Shown: positions 1-8,864 of the stretch, one piece after another
Layout: every line of letters begins with the position of its first letter
Numbering within the stretch: the first letter of the stretch is position 1
Source: Paraglaciecola hydrolytica
Lineage (GTDB): Bacteria > Pseudomonadota > Gammaproteobacteria > Enterobacterales > Alteromonadaceae
Direction of reading: 5' to 3'
Length of the DNA: 64,000 nucleotides
Assembly (NCBI RefSeq): GCF_001565895.1
Contig: NZ_LSNE01000003.1
Coordinates: 2,653 to 66,652 of the forward strand
Position numbers and translations under genes: made by a program
The notes under the pieces: model-generated
Database searches by the model: none
What the model was told of the DNA's origin: nothing
The model's input: the letters and a program-made list of their open reading frames with translations, nothing else

Positions 1-52
1 TTAGCGACTCAACCTCTGGACTTAAATGACTCTTTCAAGTCTGTCCCGAAGC

Positions 53-110
53 GAGGAGGCGCATTATAGAGAAGCCTTCATCACTTGCAACACCTTTTTT
101 AAAGTTATTG
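53..110 (-). promoter_or_regulatory. rRNA-type P1 promoter reading out of the left edge
   Basis: On the minus strand a -35 TTGCAA (85-90) and a -10 TATAAT (63-68) are separated by 16 bp. They are followed by a GC-rich discriminator GCGCCTCC (55-62) and preceded by an A/T-rich stretch (about 91-110) like an UP element. The 16-bp spacer and GCGCC discriminator are known features of stringently controlled rrn P1 promoters. I infer that an rRNA or other stable-RNA operon begins beyond position 1; positions 1-52 would be its leader. No RNA gene itself is visible here. Confidence 0.7.
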
Positions 111-278
111 TTTAAGTGCTGGTTTATTCGCCAAAGCGTGCGTAAAACACCTCAATTGGCCTTATTAAGCAGCCTACATACGTCCTCAACTTTTATAGTG
201 TTGGCGATTTATCGATAAGTAAGTAACATAGGCATGGCAATTCTTATTATAAATATAACTTTTTAGGTACTCTTAAAT

Positions 279-740
279 ATGAACTCATCGTTACTCACCA
301 ACATTATTTGTGTTTTGATCTTAGCCGTAGTGGGCTATTTCCTTTTTGATACAGTTAACCCTGCCATGTCTTCAGCAATGGCCGTCGCTCTTGGTGTTAT
401 TCTGGGCGGCTTATTGAGTATTGTCCTTTCATCCAAAGCAAACGGCGTCAGCAGCTCTACCACATCACAAACAACTGACCTTAGTACTTTATATGTAGGT
501 AATCTTCCTTATAGAGCAAATGAGCAATCCGTTCAGGAACATTTCGAAAAATATGGCGCAGTTAATTCAGTGCGATTAATGAAAGACCGTCGCACAGGAA
601 AGCGCAAAGGTTATGGCTTTGTTGAGATGGATGCCAAAGGCGCTGATAAAGCTATTAAAAACCTGAATGACTCTGTCTTTCAAGAAAGAACACTTAAAGT
701 TCGCTTAGCTAAAGATAAAGTTGAAGAAGAAGAGCAATAA
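279..740 (+). CDS. Membrane-anchored RRM RNA-binding protein
   Basis: This 153-residue protein joins an N-terminal membrane anchor to one RNA recognition motif. Two hydrophobic segments are seen at about residues 6-23 and 32-50, followed by a Ser/Thr-rich linker. The RRM covers about 69-145, with RNP2 LYVGNL at 71-76 and RNP1 KGYGFVEM at 110-117, so both RNA-contacting aromatic motifs are intact. The acidic tail ends in EEEEQ. Bacterial RRM proteins are usually small and soluble. Tethering the domain to the inner membrane suggests it acts on RNA near the membrane, but its target is unknown. It is a single gene closed by a terminator directly downstream. The family call is firm; the role is inference. 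Confidence 0.85.
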   Translation: MNSSLLTNIICVLILAVVGYFLFDTVNPAMSSAMAVALGVILGGLLSIVLSSKANGVSSSTTSQTTDLSTLYVGNLPYRANEQSVQEHFEKYGAVNSVRLMKDRRTGKRKGYGFVEMDAKGADKAIKNLNDSVFQERTLKVRLAKDKVEEEEQ

Positions 741-770
741 GCTCGACATTGGATTATTACCGAACACAAA

Positions 771-799
771 AACGCCTGCTAATTTGCAGGCGTTTTTTT
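771..799. terminator. Bidirectional intrinsic terminator
   Basis: A perfect 9-bp stem (AACGCCTGC / GCAGGCGTT) with a short loop is followed by a T run on the plus strand and, read backwards, by another T run on the minus strand. It lies between the converging RRM gene and the DUF5610 gene and can serve both. Confidence 0.9.
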
Positions 800-821
800 A
801 TGCTTAATAGAATGTCTATTG

Positions 822-2237
822 TTATTCAGCCTTAAAAGTCAAAGGCAGATTATCGAGTAGTTTCTGATTAAATGAATGAAAGCGATTGATAGCATGAATA
901 AGATCTGGGGTGTGCACTTCGCCCATACGGTTAATCAGTTCATTGATCATGTTTTCAAACTCTTTACCATCTTGTAACTTCAATCTGCTTTCTTCAACAA
1001 CCCCCAGCATCTTATCCAAATAATGGGCTACAGGTTTTACAGCCTTAGCGGGTTCATTGCTGGTATTTTCTTGGTCATAGTGAGACACCGTTTCATAGGC
1101 TTTAATAACCTGAGTATTTTCAACTTTGGTTAATTGAAGAGCAAAACTAGTCAGCTCCTGATCATCAAAGCCCAATTTCAATGCTTGTTTGTAAGCGGTT
1201 TCGATGTCGCCGTTAAAAAACTCATCTGCCAAATCATTGGCATCTGCCACTAATTTACCTATGGCTTTCAATTCATCTTCATCCAGTTCACCGCTCACAC
1301 TGAAACTCAACGCATTACTTTCGTAATAAATACTATTTTGAGTAGCAAGGGCTTGAGGTTTAACCTCTTGTTTACGTTCATCCTGAGCAACAGACTGAGC
1401 TGCTTGAGTCGTATCTGTATTTGCCTCTGCTTGGTCATTTTCAGAAGTAGCACTATTAACCAGTGTAGGCTGTGGCTTTTCTTTGGTTTCAACCTGCTCT
1501 TTATCTTTTTCAGCGGATTCAGCGGACGCATTTTGTTTTTGCAACATTAACTGTTGAGTTAATTCAAAACGGCGAAAATCCTCAAAAGACAAACTGACTT
1601 CATCACCGTCTTTAGTTTTAATCAATAACTGTCCAGATTGTTGCTGAGAAACGCTAATCTGCGTGGTACTTACAACTGACTCTGAATTTAAGGTTTCTTG
1701 ATTATCTTGTTTGCCAAAGATTTGTTGTTTGAGTTTCTCAATGCCTTCGTCAATTAGCTTTTTACTGCTATCGATACCGTTTCTGATTTCATCGTTCATA
1801 AAACCAGCCAAATCTTTTTCGGCTAACTTAATACCTTTAAGCACACCTGAAGTCGCTTGCTCAAACAATTTATTTAACTCGGCTTCATCTGCCCCCTTGG
1901 CTTTTGCATTTTTCAATGCTCCACCAACAAAATTCAGCACATTCTTAGCGACTTCTTCGAAATCAAATGCTGGTGTCGCTGGTTTGGCTGACTTGCCCAC
2001 AGAAAAATCCGGTTTGCGGTTGTTAATTTCCAAGGTGGAATGCAATGAGTTTGCATACACTCTCACCCCAAAAGTTGAACTAGAGCTAAATTGGTCTGCT
2101 TTTAGCTGCGTTTGTTTAGCCTGAAAACTGGCTGCTTGTTGGAGTCCTGACTCACGCATTTGGTTCTGGATACTACCTTCATTACCTAAATGCGGTGGTT
2201 TTTCTCCTAAAAATGCTTTTAGTTGATTAATGTTCAT
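822..2237 (-). CDS. DUF5610 domain protein, function unknown
   Basis: A 471-residue protein with a DUF5610-like N-terminal half. The helical segment at about residues 90-170 of the trimmed protein is the recognisable family region. It is followed by a charged Gln/Glu/Lys-rich low-complexity stretch and a second helical region at the C-terminus. There is no signal peptide and no membrane segment, so it is probably cytoplasmic or released by a route I cannot see. I start it at 2237 (MNINQLKAFL) because GAGTGAGG lies just upstream there, whereas the longer frame to 2303 has no ribosome binding site. It is divergent from trmA. DUF5610 proteins occur in Shewanella and Alteromonas relatives, and I know no biochemical function for them. 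Confidence 0.7.
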   Translation of the reverse strand: MNINQLKAFLGEKPPHLGNEGSIQNQMRESGLQQAASFQAKQTQLKADQFSSSSTFGVRVYANSLHSTLEINNRKPDFSVGKSAKPATPAFDFEEVAKNVLNFVGGALKNAKAKGADEAELNKLFEQATSGVLKGIKLAEKDLAGFMNDEIRNGIDSSKKLIDEGIEKLKQQIFGKQDNQETLNSESVVSTTQISVSQQQSGQLLIKTKDGDEVSLSFEDFRRFELTQQLMLQKQNASAESAEKDKEQVETKEKPQPTLVNSATSENDQAEANTDTTQAAQSVAQDERKQEVKPQALATQNSIYYESNALSFSVSGELDEDELKAIGKLVADANDLADEFFNGDIETAYKQALKLGFDDQELTSFALQLTKVENTQVIKAYETVSHYDQENTSNEPAKAVKPVAHYLDKMLGVVEESRLKLQDGKEFENMINELINRMGEVHTPDLIHAINRFHSFNQKLLDNLPLTFKAE

Positions 2238-2391
2238 CTGATATACCTCACTCGCCTCATTAGTAATTATCGACCAAGTTCGTACAATATTTAGGCTAAG
2301 CATGATAAAAAACTTAATACTGCCAGCCTTGCAGTATCAACTGAAACCTTATACCGTGCGCATTTTTACCGTGATGAACATGAGATAGACG

Positions 2392-3492
2392 ATGCGCCAG
2401 ACTGATATAAACGCTAAAGATTACCCCAATCAACTACAAAATAAGGTTGAATTTCTTAGTCAATATTTCGCGGCGTTTGCGATGCCAACACTTGATGTAT
2501 ACGCCTCTGAGCCACTTCATTACCGCATGCGTGCCGAATTTAGAGTTTGGCATGAAGGTGATAACTTATATCACATTATGTTCGATCAAGAGACTAAACA
2601 AAAATATCAGGTCGAAGCCTTCCCGCCAGCTAGTCAATTGATCAATCAGGTTATGGCAGACTTAATTCATTTGTTAAAAAATAATGAGATTGCGCGCCGT
2701 AAACTCTTTCAGATTGATTATTTAAGCAGTCTAAGTGGCGAAATAGTGGTGTCTTTGCTCTACCACAAAACCCTTGATGAGAATTGGACTGCTGAAATGC
2801 AAAGCATCCTAACTGAGTTAAGGAAACAATATAAGATTGATCTCATCGGGCGTGCGAAGAACCAAAAAATCGTCTTAGATAAGGATTTTTTGCTGGAATC
2901 ACTTACGATCAAAGGCCGCGACTATCAGTTCAAGCATATTGAAAATAGCTTTACCCAGCCAAATGCCAGGGTCAACATCAAGATGATTGAGTGGGCAATT
3001 GATGCAACGAAGGATTGTCACGGGGATCTATTAGAACTGTATTGTGGTTTGGGTAACTTTACCCTACCTATGGCACAAAATTTCAAGCGTGTTTTAGCCA
3101 CGGAGATCGCCAAATCTTCAGTCGCAGCGGCTCAATTTAATATTGCAACCAACCACATTGATAATGTAACTATTCTGCGGATGTCTAGTGAAGAGTTTGT
3201 AGAAGCGCAACAGCAGAAACGTCAATTTAGACGACTCGAAGGTATTAATCTCAGTGAATATGACTGCCAGACAATATTGGTTGATCCACCACGGTCAGGG
3301 CTAGACGACGAAACCCTGCATATGGTTAAAGAGTATGCAAACATCGTTTATATCTCATGCAATCCTGAAACACTTAAGGACAACCTAGTAACACTTAGTC
3401 TCACTCATGAGGTAAGTAGGTTTGCGCTGTTCGATCAATTCCCTTACACCCACCATAGCGAGTGTGGTGTATTTTTGCGTAAAAAACCTTAA
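2392..3492 (+). CDS. trmA: tRNA (uracil-5-)-methyltransferase TrmA
   Basis: This enzyme makes 5-methyluridine at position 54 in the T loop of tRNA, using S-adenosylmethionine. The 366-residue length matches the family. The SAM-binding loop [11 protein letters not shown] is at 213-223, a DPPRSGLD motif at 298-305, the catalytic nucleophile is Cys323 in SCNPETL, and the general base Glu357 is in HHSECGVF. These positions are nearly identical to those of E. coli TrmA. The stop codon overlaps the stop of convergent fabR by 4 bp. The trmA-fabR neighbourhood is also found in enteric bacteria, which supports both calls. Confidence 0.97.
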   Translation: MRQTDINAKDYPNQLQNKVEFLSQYFAAFAMPTLDVYASEPLHYRMRAEFRVWHEGDNLYHIMFDQETKQKYQVEAFPPASQLINQVMADLIHLLKNNEIARRKLFQIDYLSSLSGEIVVSLLYHKTLDENWTAEMQSILTELRKQYKIDLIGRAKNQKIVLDKDFLLESLTIKGRDYQFKHIENSFTQPNARVNIKMIEWAIDATKDCHGDLLELYCGLGNFTLPMAQNFKRVLATEIAKSSVAAAQFNIATNHIDNVTILRMSSEEFVEAQQQKRQFRRLEGINLSEYDCQTILVDPPRSGLDDETLHMVKEYANIVYISCNPETLKDNLVTLSLTHEVSRFALFDQFPYTHHSECGVFLRKKP

Positions 3493-4088
3493 TCAACTGT
3501 GGTACGCAGCGCGCCATTGGCAATAAAACGTAACTGAAGTTTTAATCTGCCAGCGAGAATTTTTTTTTGTTCAACGCTAGCATCTAAACCCTCAGCACCA
3601 GCGCTAAAAACCAACTTGACCATAGCTTCAGCTTGTAAATTGGCCACCTTAGGTGAAAGCCCGGTGGTCGCCATAGTGTAATCAGTTAATTCAACATTAA
3701 AGTGCTGAATTTCCCTTAGCACAGCAGCCCTGAAAGCCAGTGATGTGCCAGTGTGTTCACGTAGCAATAATCTGAACACGTTACTGTTGTCACTGATAAA
3801 TTCCATAAAGGTATCGACTGAGGTATTAATCACCCCGCCACCAGAAGCAATGCGTAAACGAGCCTGACGCATTAATTGCCTAAGCGCCAAACCCGCCTCA
3901 TCAACGAGTGTTAAACCCAATTCATCAATATCTTTAAAATGCCGATAAAATGAAGTCGGCGCAATGCCAGCTTCTCTGGCAACTTCGCGCAAGCTGATAC
4001 TGGATAAACTACGTTGGTCATCCAATAATGAAAATGCTGCATCAATGATGCTTCGGCGCGTACGTAACTTCTGTAATTGACGACTCAA
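3489..4088 (-). CDS. fabR: Unsaturated fatty acid regulator FabR (TetR family)
   Basis: FabR is a TetR-type repressor that senses the balance of saturated and unsaturated acyl-thioesters and represses genes of unsaturated fatty acid synthesis. The 199-residue protein has a helix-turn-helix at about residues 31-50 ([20 protein letters not shown]) and the usual longer C-terminal ligand domain. It is divergent from the desaturase at 4241, and a FabR-type palindrome lies at the desaturase start, so the desaturase is its likely target. It overlaps trmA tail-to-tail by 4 bp. Family identity is strong; the local target is inferred from the site. Confidence 0.93.
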   Translation of the reverse strand: MSRQLQKLRTRRSIIDAAFSLLDDQRSLSSISLREVAREAGIAPTSFYRHFKDIDELGLTLVDEAGLALRQLMRQARLRIASGGGVINTSVDTFMEFISDNSNVFRLLLREHTGTSLAFRAAVLREIQHFNVELTDYTMATTGLSPKVANLQAEAMVKLVFSAGAEGLDASVEQKKILAGRLKLQLRFIANGALRTTVD

Positions 4089-4208
4089 AATTCAACTAAC
4101 CTTAATTTTTAGCAAGTAGTTTAACCTGAAAATCTCTGGCGACACAGTTAGCTTTTTCATTGTTTCAAACAGAAAATCCTTGCCTAAGTTTCGCACTGCC
4201 GCTAAATT

Positions 4209-4226
4209 AGCGTACAGTTGTAAGCT
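4209..4226. promoter_or_regulatory. FabR operator
   Basis: The 18-bp near-palindrome AGCGTACAGTTGTAAGCT closely matches the FabR consensus I know from fabA and fabB (AGCGTACA, two free bases, then an inverted arm). It sits 14 bp before the desaturase start codon, where bound FabR would block transcription. Confidence 0.8.
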
Positions 4227-4240
4227 GAATAAATTCTCTA

Positions 4241-5380
4241 ATGAAAAAACCCCGTCTACTTTTTATCAATATTTCCATATTTGTGATCACAGGGTTGATT
4301 GCGTTGTTTGCTGTACCTTATGAGGCCTTGTTAAATGGATTTGATGCTATCGAAATAGCGGCTTGTATTGGTCTAATATATTTCTCAGGTATGTCGATTA
4401 CCGCTGGTTATCACAGACTTTGGTCACATAAAACCTATGATGCCAACCCTGTTGTCAAAGTCATCCTAGCCATTGGTGGCGCAATGGCTTTGCAAAATAG
4501 CATACTTCACTGGTCAGCCGATCATCGTATCCATCATAAACACGTCGATGATAACGACTCTGATCCCTATTCAGCCAACAAAGGTTTTTGGTATTCGCAT
4601 ATTGGTTGGATGTTAAGAGAGTATCAAGCACATCGTTATGGCGATTACAGCAATTGTCGAGATCTGCAAAAAGACAAAGTAGTCATGTGGCAACATAATC
4701 ACTATTTGTCCATTATGCTCAGTGCCAATTTTGGAATTCCTTTGTTATTTGGTTGGCTAAATGGCGATATCTGGGGGATGTTACTATTAGCAGGGGTATT
4801 CAGATTAGTGGTAGTTCACCACGTTACTTTTTTTATTAATTCACTTGCCCATATCTGGGGACGCCAGCCTTATACGGATAAAAACAGCGCGCGAGATAAT
4901 GATATTCTGGCATTTTTTACCTTTGGAGAGGGTTACCATAATTTCCATCATATTTTTGAATATGACTATAGAAACGGTATTCGTTGGTGGCAATTTGATC
5001 CAACTAAGTGGTTAATTAGTGGCTTGTCTTACATTGGCCTTACAAAAAACTTACGTCGCTGCCCCGAAGAGCGTATTGAAAAAGCACGCTTTAATATGCA
5101 ATTGCAACGTTCAAAAATACAAATTGCGTCCTTAGCAAATGCTGAAGAAGTACTGCAAAAATTACAGACCGAATATGAATTGCTAATGCAAAGAATGACT
5201 GATTATTACGCAACCAAAAAACGCTTAATGGAGCTTAAAAAACAAGATTTAAAACGTAGTTATGAAAAACTTGAAGTACATCATAAGTATAAAGAGTTAA
5301 AACTTAATTTAGCACTACAAAAAGAAAAGTGGCTGAAACTAAACCAGCTTGTCTACCTGCCTGTACTTGCTGACGAATAA
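4241..5380 (+). CDS. Delta-9-type acyl-CoA / acyl-lipid desaturase
   Basis: This is an integral-membrane di-iron fatty-acid desaturase that introduces a cis double bond into acyl chains and so adjusts membrane fluidity. All three histidine boxes are present: HRLWSH (58-63), HRIHH (95-99) and HNFHH (233-237), with hydrophobic segments at about 7-55, 73-90 and 155-205. After the catalytic core the protein continues for about 100 residues as a charged, Lys/Glu/Leu-rich coiled-coil-like tail (about 285-370), which plain delta-9 desaturases lack. It stands alone, is preceded by a FabR operator and ends at a terminator, so it is probably induced when unsaturated acyl chains are scarce. Confidence 0.93.
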   Translation: MKKPRLLFINISIFVITGLIALFAVPYEALLNGFDAIEIAACIGLIYFSGMSITAGYHRLWSHKTYDANPVVKVILAIGGAMALQNSILHWSADHRIHHKHVDDNDSDPYSANKGFWYSHIGWMLREYQAHRYGDYSNCRDLQKDKVVMWQHNHYLSIMLSANFGIPLLFGWLNGDIWGMLLLAGVFRLVVVHHVTFFINSLAHIWGRQPYTDKNSARDNDILAFFTFGEGYHNFHHIFEYDYRNGIRWWQFDPTKWLISGLSYIGLTKNLRRCPEERIEKARFNMQLQRSKIQIASLANAEEVLQKLQTEYELLMQRMTDYYATKKRLMELKKQDLKRSYEKLEVHHKYKELKLNLALQKEKWLKLNQLVYLPVLADE

Positions 5381-5385
5381 AATGC

Positions 5386-5421
5386 ACAACAAAAAAGCGC
5401 TTAAAGCGCTTTTTTGTTGTT
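5386..5421. terminator. Bidirectional intrinsic terminator
   Basis: A long A/T-flanked hairpin (AACAAAAAAGCGCTT / AAGCGCTTTTTTGTT) lies just after the desaturase stop. The T runs on both strands suit termination of the desaturase and of transcription arriving from the convergent EAL gene. Confidence 0.85.
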
Positions 5422-5500
5422 CAAGATATCTAATATACGATGTGATGGGACAGTACTTTTAACGTGTAACATTTAAAAATGTAGTGCGTGTTCAAGACGG

Positions 5501-7735
5501 TTATTTATCTTGCTGATTTTCCAAAAAGACCACAAGTTGCTCAAAAGGCATGGGCTTAGCAAATAAATAACCTTGTGCTTCATCACAGCCCAATTTAAGC
5601 ATGTAACTGGCTTGCTCTCGTTTTTCTACACCTTCAGCAATAGTCGATAACCCTAACTTGTTACCCAAAGTAACTATCGTTTCTGCGATAAAAGCAGATT
5701 TACCTGGGGTGATCTCGTTGACAAAAGAACGATCAACTTTCAGTCGGTCTAGAGGAAGTTGTTGCAGATAACTCATAGAAGAAAATCCGGTTCCAAAGTC
5801 ATCAATAGCGACCTTCACGCCAAACTCTTTTAGCTCATGCAGTGCTTCAACCACTATCTGAGGTTCATCCATTACAATACTTTCGGTTATCTCCAACTCT
5901 ATTCTGGCAGGTTTTATACCTTGTTCTGTGATCACGCTTTTAACGATGTTTATAAACTCAGGATCCCTGAATTGAGGCATCGAAATATTGACTGCCATTC
6001 TTAATTCGGTAAAGCCAAGCGCACTTAACACGCCTAATTGTCGACAGGACTCTTCCAACACCCAAGCTCCGATGTCAATAATCAAACCAGAATATTCAGC
6101 TAATGGGATAAATACATCAGGAGAGATAAAACCGCCGTTTGATGTGGGCCAACGCAACAGGGCCTCCATACCAACAACACGTTCTGTGACTAAATCGACC
6201 TGCGGCTGATACCAAAGTTGTAACTTGCGTTCAGAGAAATCGAGACCTAACTGACGGATCATATCTAAGCGCCAGGTTGTCTGTTCTTCCATTTCTGGTT
6301 CGTAGTACTCAAAATTGGTATTCAGATTTTTTTTGGCTTTGTTAAGGGCAATATTGGTTTGTTTAAGAATGTTAATACCGCTTTGAATTTTACTAGTCAG
6401 CCTAGCCAAACCAAACGAAGCGCCTAAATGTAAAGAATGTTCACCCGCCTTAAAAGGGCTAACAAACAATTCTTGGATCGTTTGCGGGTTAATAAAAAAT
6501 TCGGGGCCAATTAAACCAAACACGTCCGAGCCAATACGCCCAAGTTTAACTTTATCTTTAAACGTTAACTCTAGTCTAGAGGCCACAGATAATAACAGGC
6601 TGTTACCCACATCTTGACCTAGTCCATCATTAATATCGGCAAAATGGCTAATATCGATTAAGGCTACCACTATATCTGAAGTAGTGAGTTTATTACTCCC
6701 TACTTCATCCAGCATGTTAATAAACTCACTGCGGTTGGGTAACTTGGTCAACCAATCTTTAAAAGCAGCTGTGCGCAACTGATGGAATAAATTGACGTTT
6801 TCATAACCAACTGACACGCTCGATAAAAAAACTTCCAATAGCTGTCTATCTATAGGACTTATTTCTTTACCAATTTGTAAATACACTGCGGCTTCGTAAC
6901 CTGAGCTATTGAGATACAAAACTGAAAAATCTTGTTCAAATATATGCTGCTTTAATAACAAACAACGATTTACAAAACTGACTATTTTAACATTATGTAA
7001 ATTTTCCAATTTTTCGTTAATGTAGCTGGCAAACTCTCCTGCGGCACCAAGGATATACACGCCATCGTCGTCTCGATCTAACACTGAGCCTGCACGTGCA
7101 CACACTACCCCGCCAGCATCTAAACCAATTAAAGAGCTTATTTGGGTTACCACGCCTTCACAGAAATTTTTGACTGAGTGTTCTTCCATCAAATTAGCTG
7201 CAGATATAATAATCTTCTGCAAACCTAGACGGCTTTGATTAATTGAAAGTATTTGTTGATAGGAGCGTAGTGAAGCAATGATAGTAGTAACAAGTTTACT
7301 GCGAGTTAATTCGGTTTTCGTTTTATAGTCATTAATATCGTAGTCTTTGATGACTTGTTCTTCTGGGGCGTATCCTGGTTGGCCGGTACGTAAGATAATT
7401 CTGGGTTCATCTAACTTCAACTCGGTACGCATGGCTCTGGCCACTTTAAGCCCAGCATCATCGGTTTCCATCACCACATCTAATAAAATAATGGCAAGGC
7501 TAGAGCCCATTTCAGCAATCATTTTTAAGGCTTCAGCGCCCGAATAGGCATGAAAAAATTTTAAGCCTTTATCATTAACTATCAAATCGGATAAGGCTAA
7601 ACGTGTGACAGAGTGGATTTCCTCATCGTCATCAACAACCAATATATTCCAAAAACCACTGGCAACTTTGGTTTCTGCGCCTTTTTCTTCCGATAAGAAA
7701 ATTAATTCATCATTTTCATAATTACTGGGACACAT
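5501..7735 (-). CDS. Response regulator with REC, DUF3369, GGDEF and EAL domains
   Basis: A 744-residue cytoplasmic signalling protein likely to hydrolyse cyclic di-GMP. A receiver domain covers about 29-160 with phospho-acceptor Asp86 in LLDVVM. A DUF3369 domain follows at about 165-330, a GGDEF domain at about 340-490, and an EAL domain to the end. The GGDEF site is degenerate (GRIGSDVFGL), so cyclase activity is unlikely. The EAL domain keeps EALLRW, the NIS motif, ELEITES and IDDFGTG, so phosphodiesterase activity is likely. No kinase gene is adjacent. The degenerate GGDEF may bind GTP as an allosteric site, as in some known EAL proteins; that is inference. Confidence 0.92.
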   Translation of the reverse strand: MCPSNYENDELIFLSEEKGAETKVASGFWNILVVDDDEEIHSVTRLALSDLIVNDKGLKFFHAYSGAEALKMIAEMGSSLAIILLDVVMETDDAGLKVARAMRTELKLDEPRIILRTGQPGYAPEEQVIKDYDINDYKTKTELTRSKLVTTIIASLRSYQQILSINQSRLGLQKIIISAANLMEEHSVKNFCEGVVTQISSLIGLDAGGVVCARAGSVLDRDDDGVYILGAAGEFASYINEKLENLHNVKIVSFVNRCLLLKQHIFEQDFSVLYLNSSGYEAAVYLQIGKEISPIDRQLLEVFLSSVSVGYENVNLFHQLRTAAFKDWLTKLPNRSEFINMLDEVGSNKLTTSDIVVALIDISHFADINDGLGQDVGNSLLLSVASRLELTFKDKVKLGRIGSDVFGLIGPEFFINPQTIQELFVSPFKAGEHSLHLGASFGLARLTSKIQSGINILKQTNIALNKAKKNLNTNFEYYEPEMEEQTTWRLDMIRQLGLDFSERKLQLWYQPQVDLVTERVVGMEALLRWPTSNGGFISPDVFIPLAEYSGLIIDIGAWVLEESCRQLGVLSALGFTELRMAVNISMPQFRDPEFINIVKSVITEQGIKPARIELEITESIVMDEPQIVVEALHELKEFGVKVAIDDFGTGFSSMSYLQQLPLDRLKVDRSFVNEITPGKSAFIAETIVTLGNKLGLSTIAEGVEKREQASYMLKLGCDEAQGYLFAKPMPFEQLVVFLENQQDK

Positions 7736-7942
7736 TTAATTACTGAAGACTCCGATTCATAATACCTATTTTCCGACACTTTCTGCCTAATACCAATCCA
7801 GCATAGAAACAAAAAGTCATCTACAAAACACCGCGGTAATTTCATAGTTAATGATATTACCCCAAATAAATTCTTTTGGCTTCAAGCAATTAATGACGCA
7901 ATATACAACTCAATAAATGTAACGCAATTTCACTTTAACGCA

Positions 7943-8845
7943 ATGCCCATGAAAATCCAAAGCGCTATTTTACCTCAAGTAAACGTTGAGCTTAAATCTG
8001 ACTCAAGTGCCTCTGAAAAGATTAGTACTAAGAATGTCAAACAAGCAGAAAAGTTAACTAAATTTGCTGGCAAAGAGCGCGTAGCAAAATGGTTTGCTCA
8101 GGCAGGGGTTTACCCTAGTTTTGCTAAACGTCCTAGCCAAACCTTAGATGAAAAAATCTTAGCTAAAAACACCTTAAAAGAAAGGCGCAAGTTTGCCAAT
8201 CTCGAACGCATATTAGGCAAAGCCTTAGATTTTTGTCTCGAAGAAACCCAAGGAGATGACATTGATCCCGATTGGTTTTTCAGTTTTCTAAATATGGCAG
8301 AGGATGTTTATTCCGCACAAATGCAAGAAGTGTGGGGCAAAATTTTTGCAGTTGAGAGTAGCCAACCAGGCAGTTTTTCGCTTAAAACACTACAAACACT
8401 CAAACAGTTAACTCAGAAAGACGCTTTGATTTTTCGTCAGGCCGTGAACTTAGCCAGTAAACGTAAGGGTGAAAGTGCGCCTAAAATTTTACTGGGCTAT
8501 TATCGTAAAAAATCAATCTGGTCTTTTTTAAGGCCGGGGGCGGAACACCAACTCAATCTTGCTCACTTTACTTTGAGCTACCCAGATTTACTGGCTTTGA
8601 TGGACTTGGGTTTAATCCATCATAGTGAAATTGAATCGGGGGAATTAGCCCTTGAACAGCTAACAGAATGGCGGGTTGCAGGGCATTCAATTAGTTTTGT
8701 GCCCAAACATCGTGGATTAACTTTGGTCTATTTTAAGTTTACGACCACGGGTGCCGAGCTGAGTAAATTGGTGACCAGTCAAAAACAAGATGCCTATGTT
8801 AATGCGCTTAAACAAACCTTGGCTCATGCCTTTGAAATGAGCTAA
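7943..8845 (+). CDS. TIGR03899 family protein, function unknown
   Basis: A 300-residue soluble protein that I recognise as TIGR03899 (related to DUF2806). No signal peptide or membrane segment is seen. The N-terminal 40 residues are Lys/Ser-rich and probably disordered; the middle (about 85-190) is helical with a conserved-looking WFFSFLNMAEDVYS block. The C-terminal part is a mixed alpha/beta region. A second Met at residue 3 is an alternative start, and neither has a clear ribosome binding site. It is divergent from the EAL gene and convergent with cysH. I know of no tested function. Confidence 0.8.
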   Translation: MPMKIQSAILPQVNVELKSDSSASEKISTKNVKQAEKLTKFAGKERVAKWFAQAGVYPSFAKRPSQTLDEKILAKNTLKERRKFANLERILGKALDFCLEETQGDDIDPDWFFSFLNMAEDVYSAQMQEVWGKIFAVESSQPGSFSLKTLQTLKQLTQKDALIFRQAVNLASKRKGESAPKILLGYYRKKSIWSFLRPGAEHQLNLAHFTLSYPDLLALMDLGLIHHSEIESGELALEQLTEWRVAGHSISFVPKHRGLTLVYFKFTTTGAELSKLVTSQKQDAYVNALKQTLAHAFEMS

Positions 8846-8864
8846 CAGAAAAACGGTTAGCTTG

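Noticed and set aside
1711-2124. A 137-codon open frame on the plus strand
   Set aside because: It is antisense to the DUF5610 gene, with low-complexity composition expected from the opposite strand of a Lys/Glu-rich gene, and has no ribosome binding site or known family.
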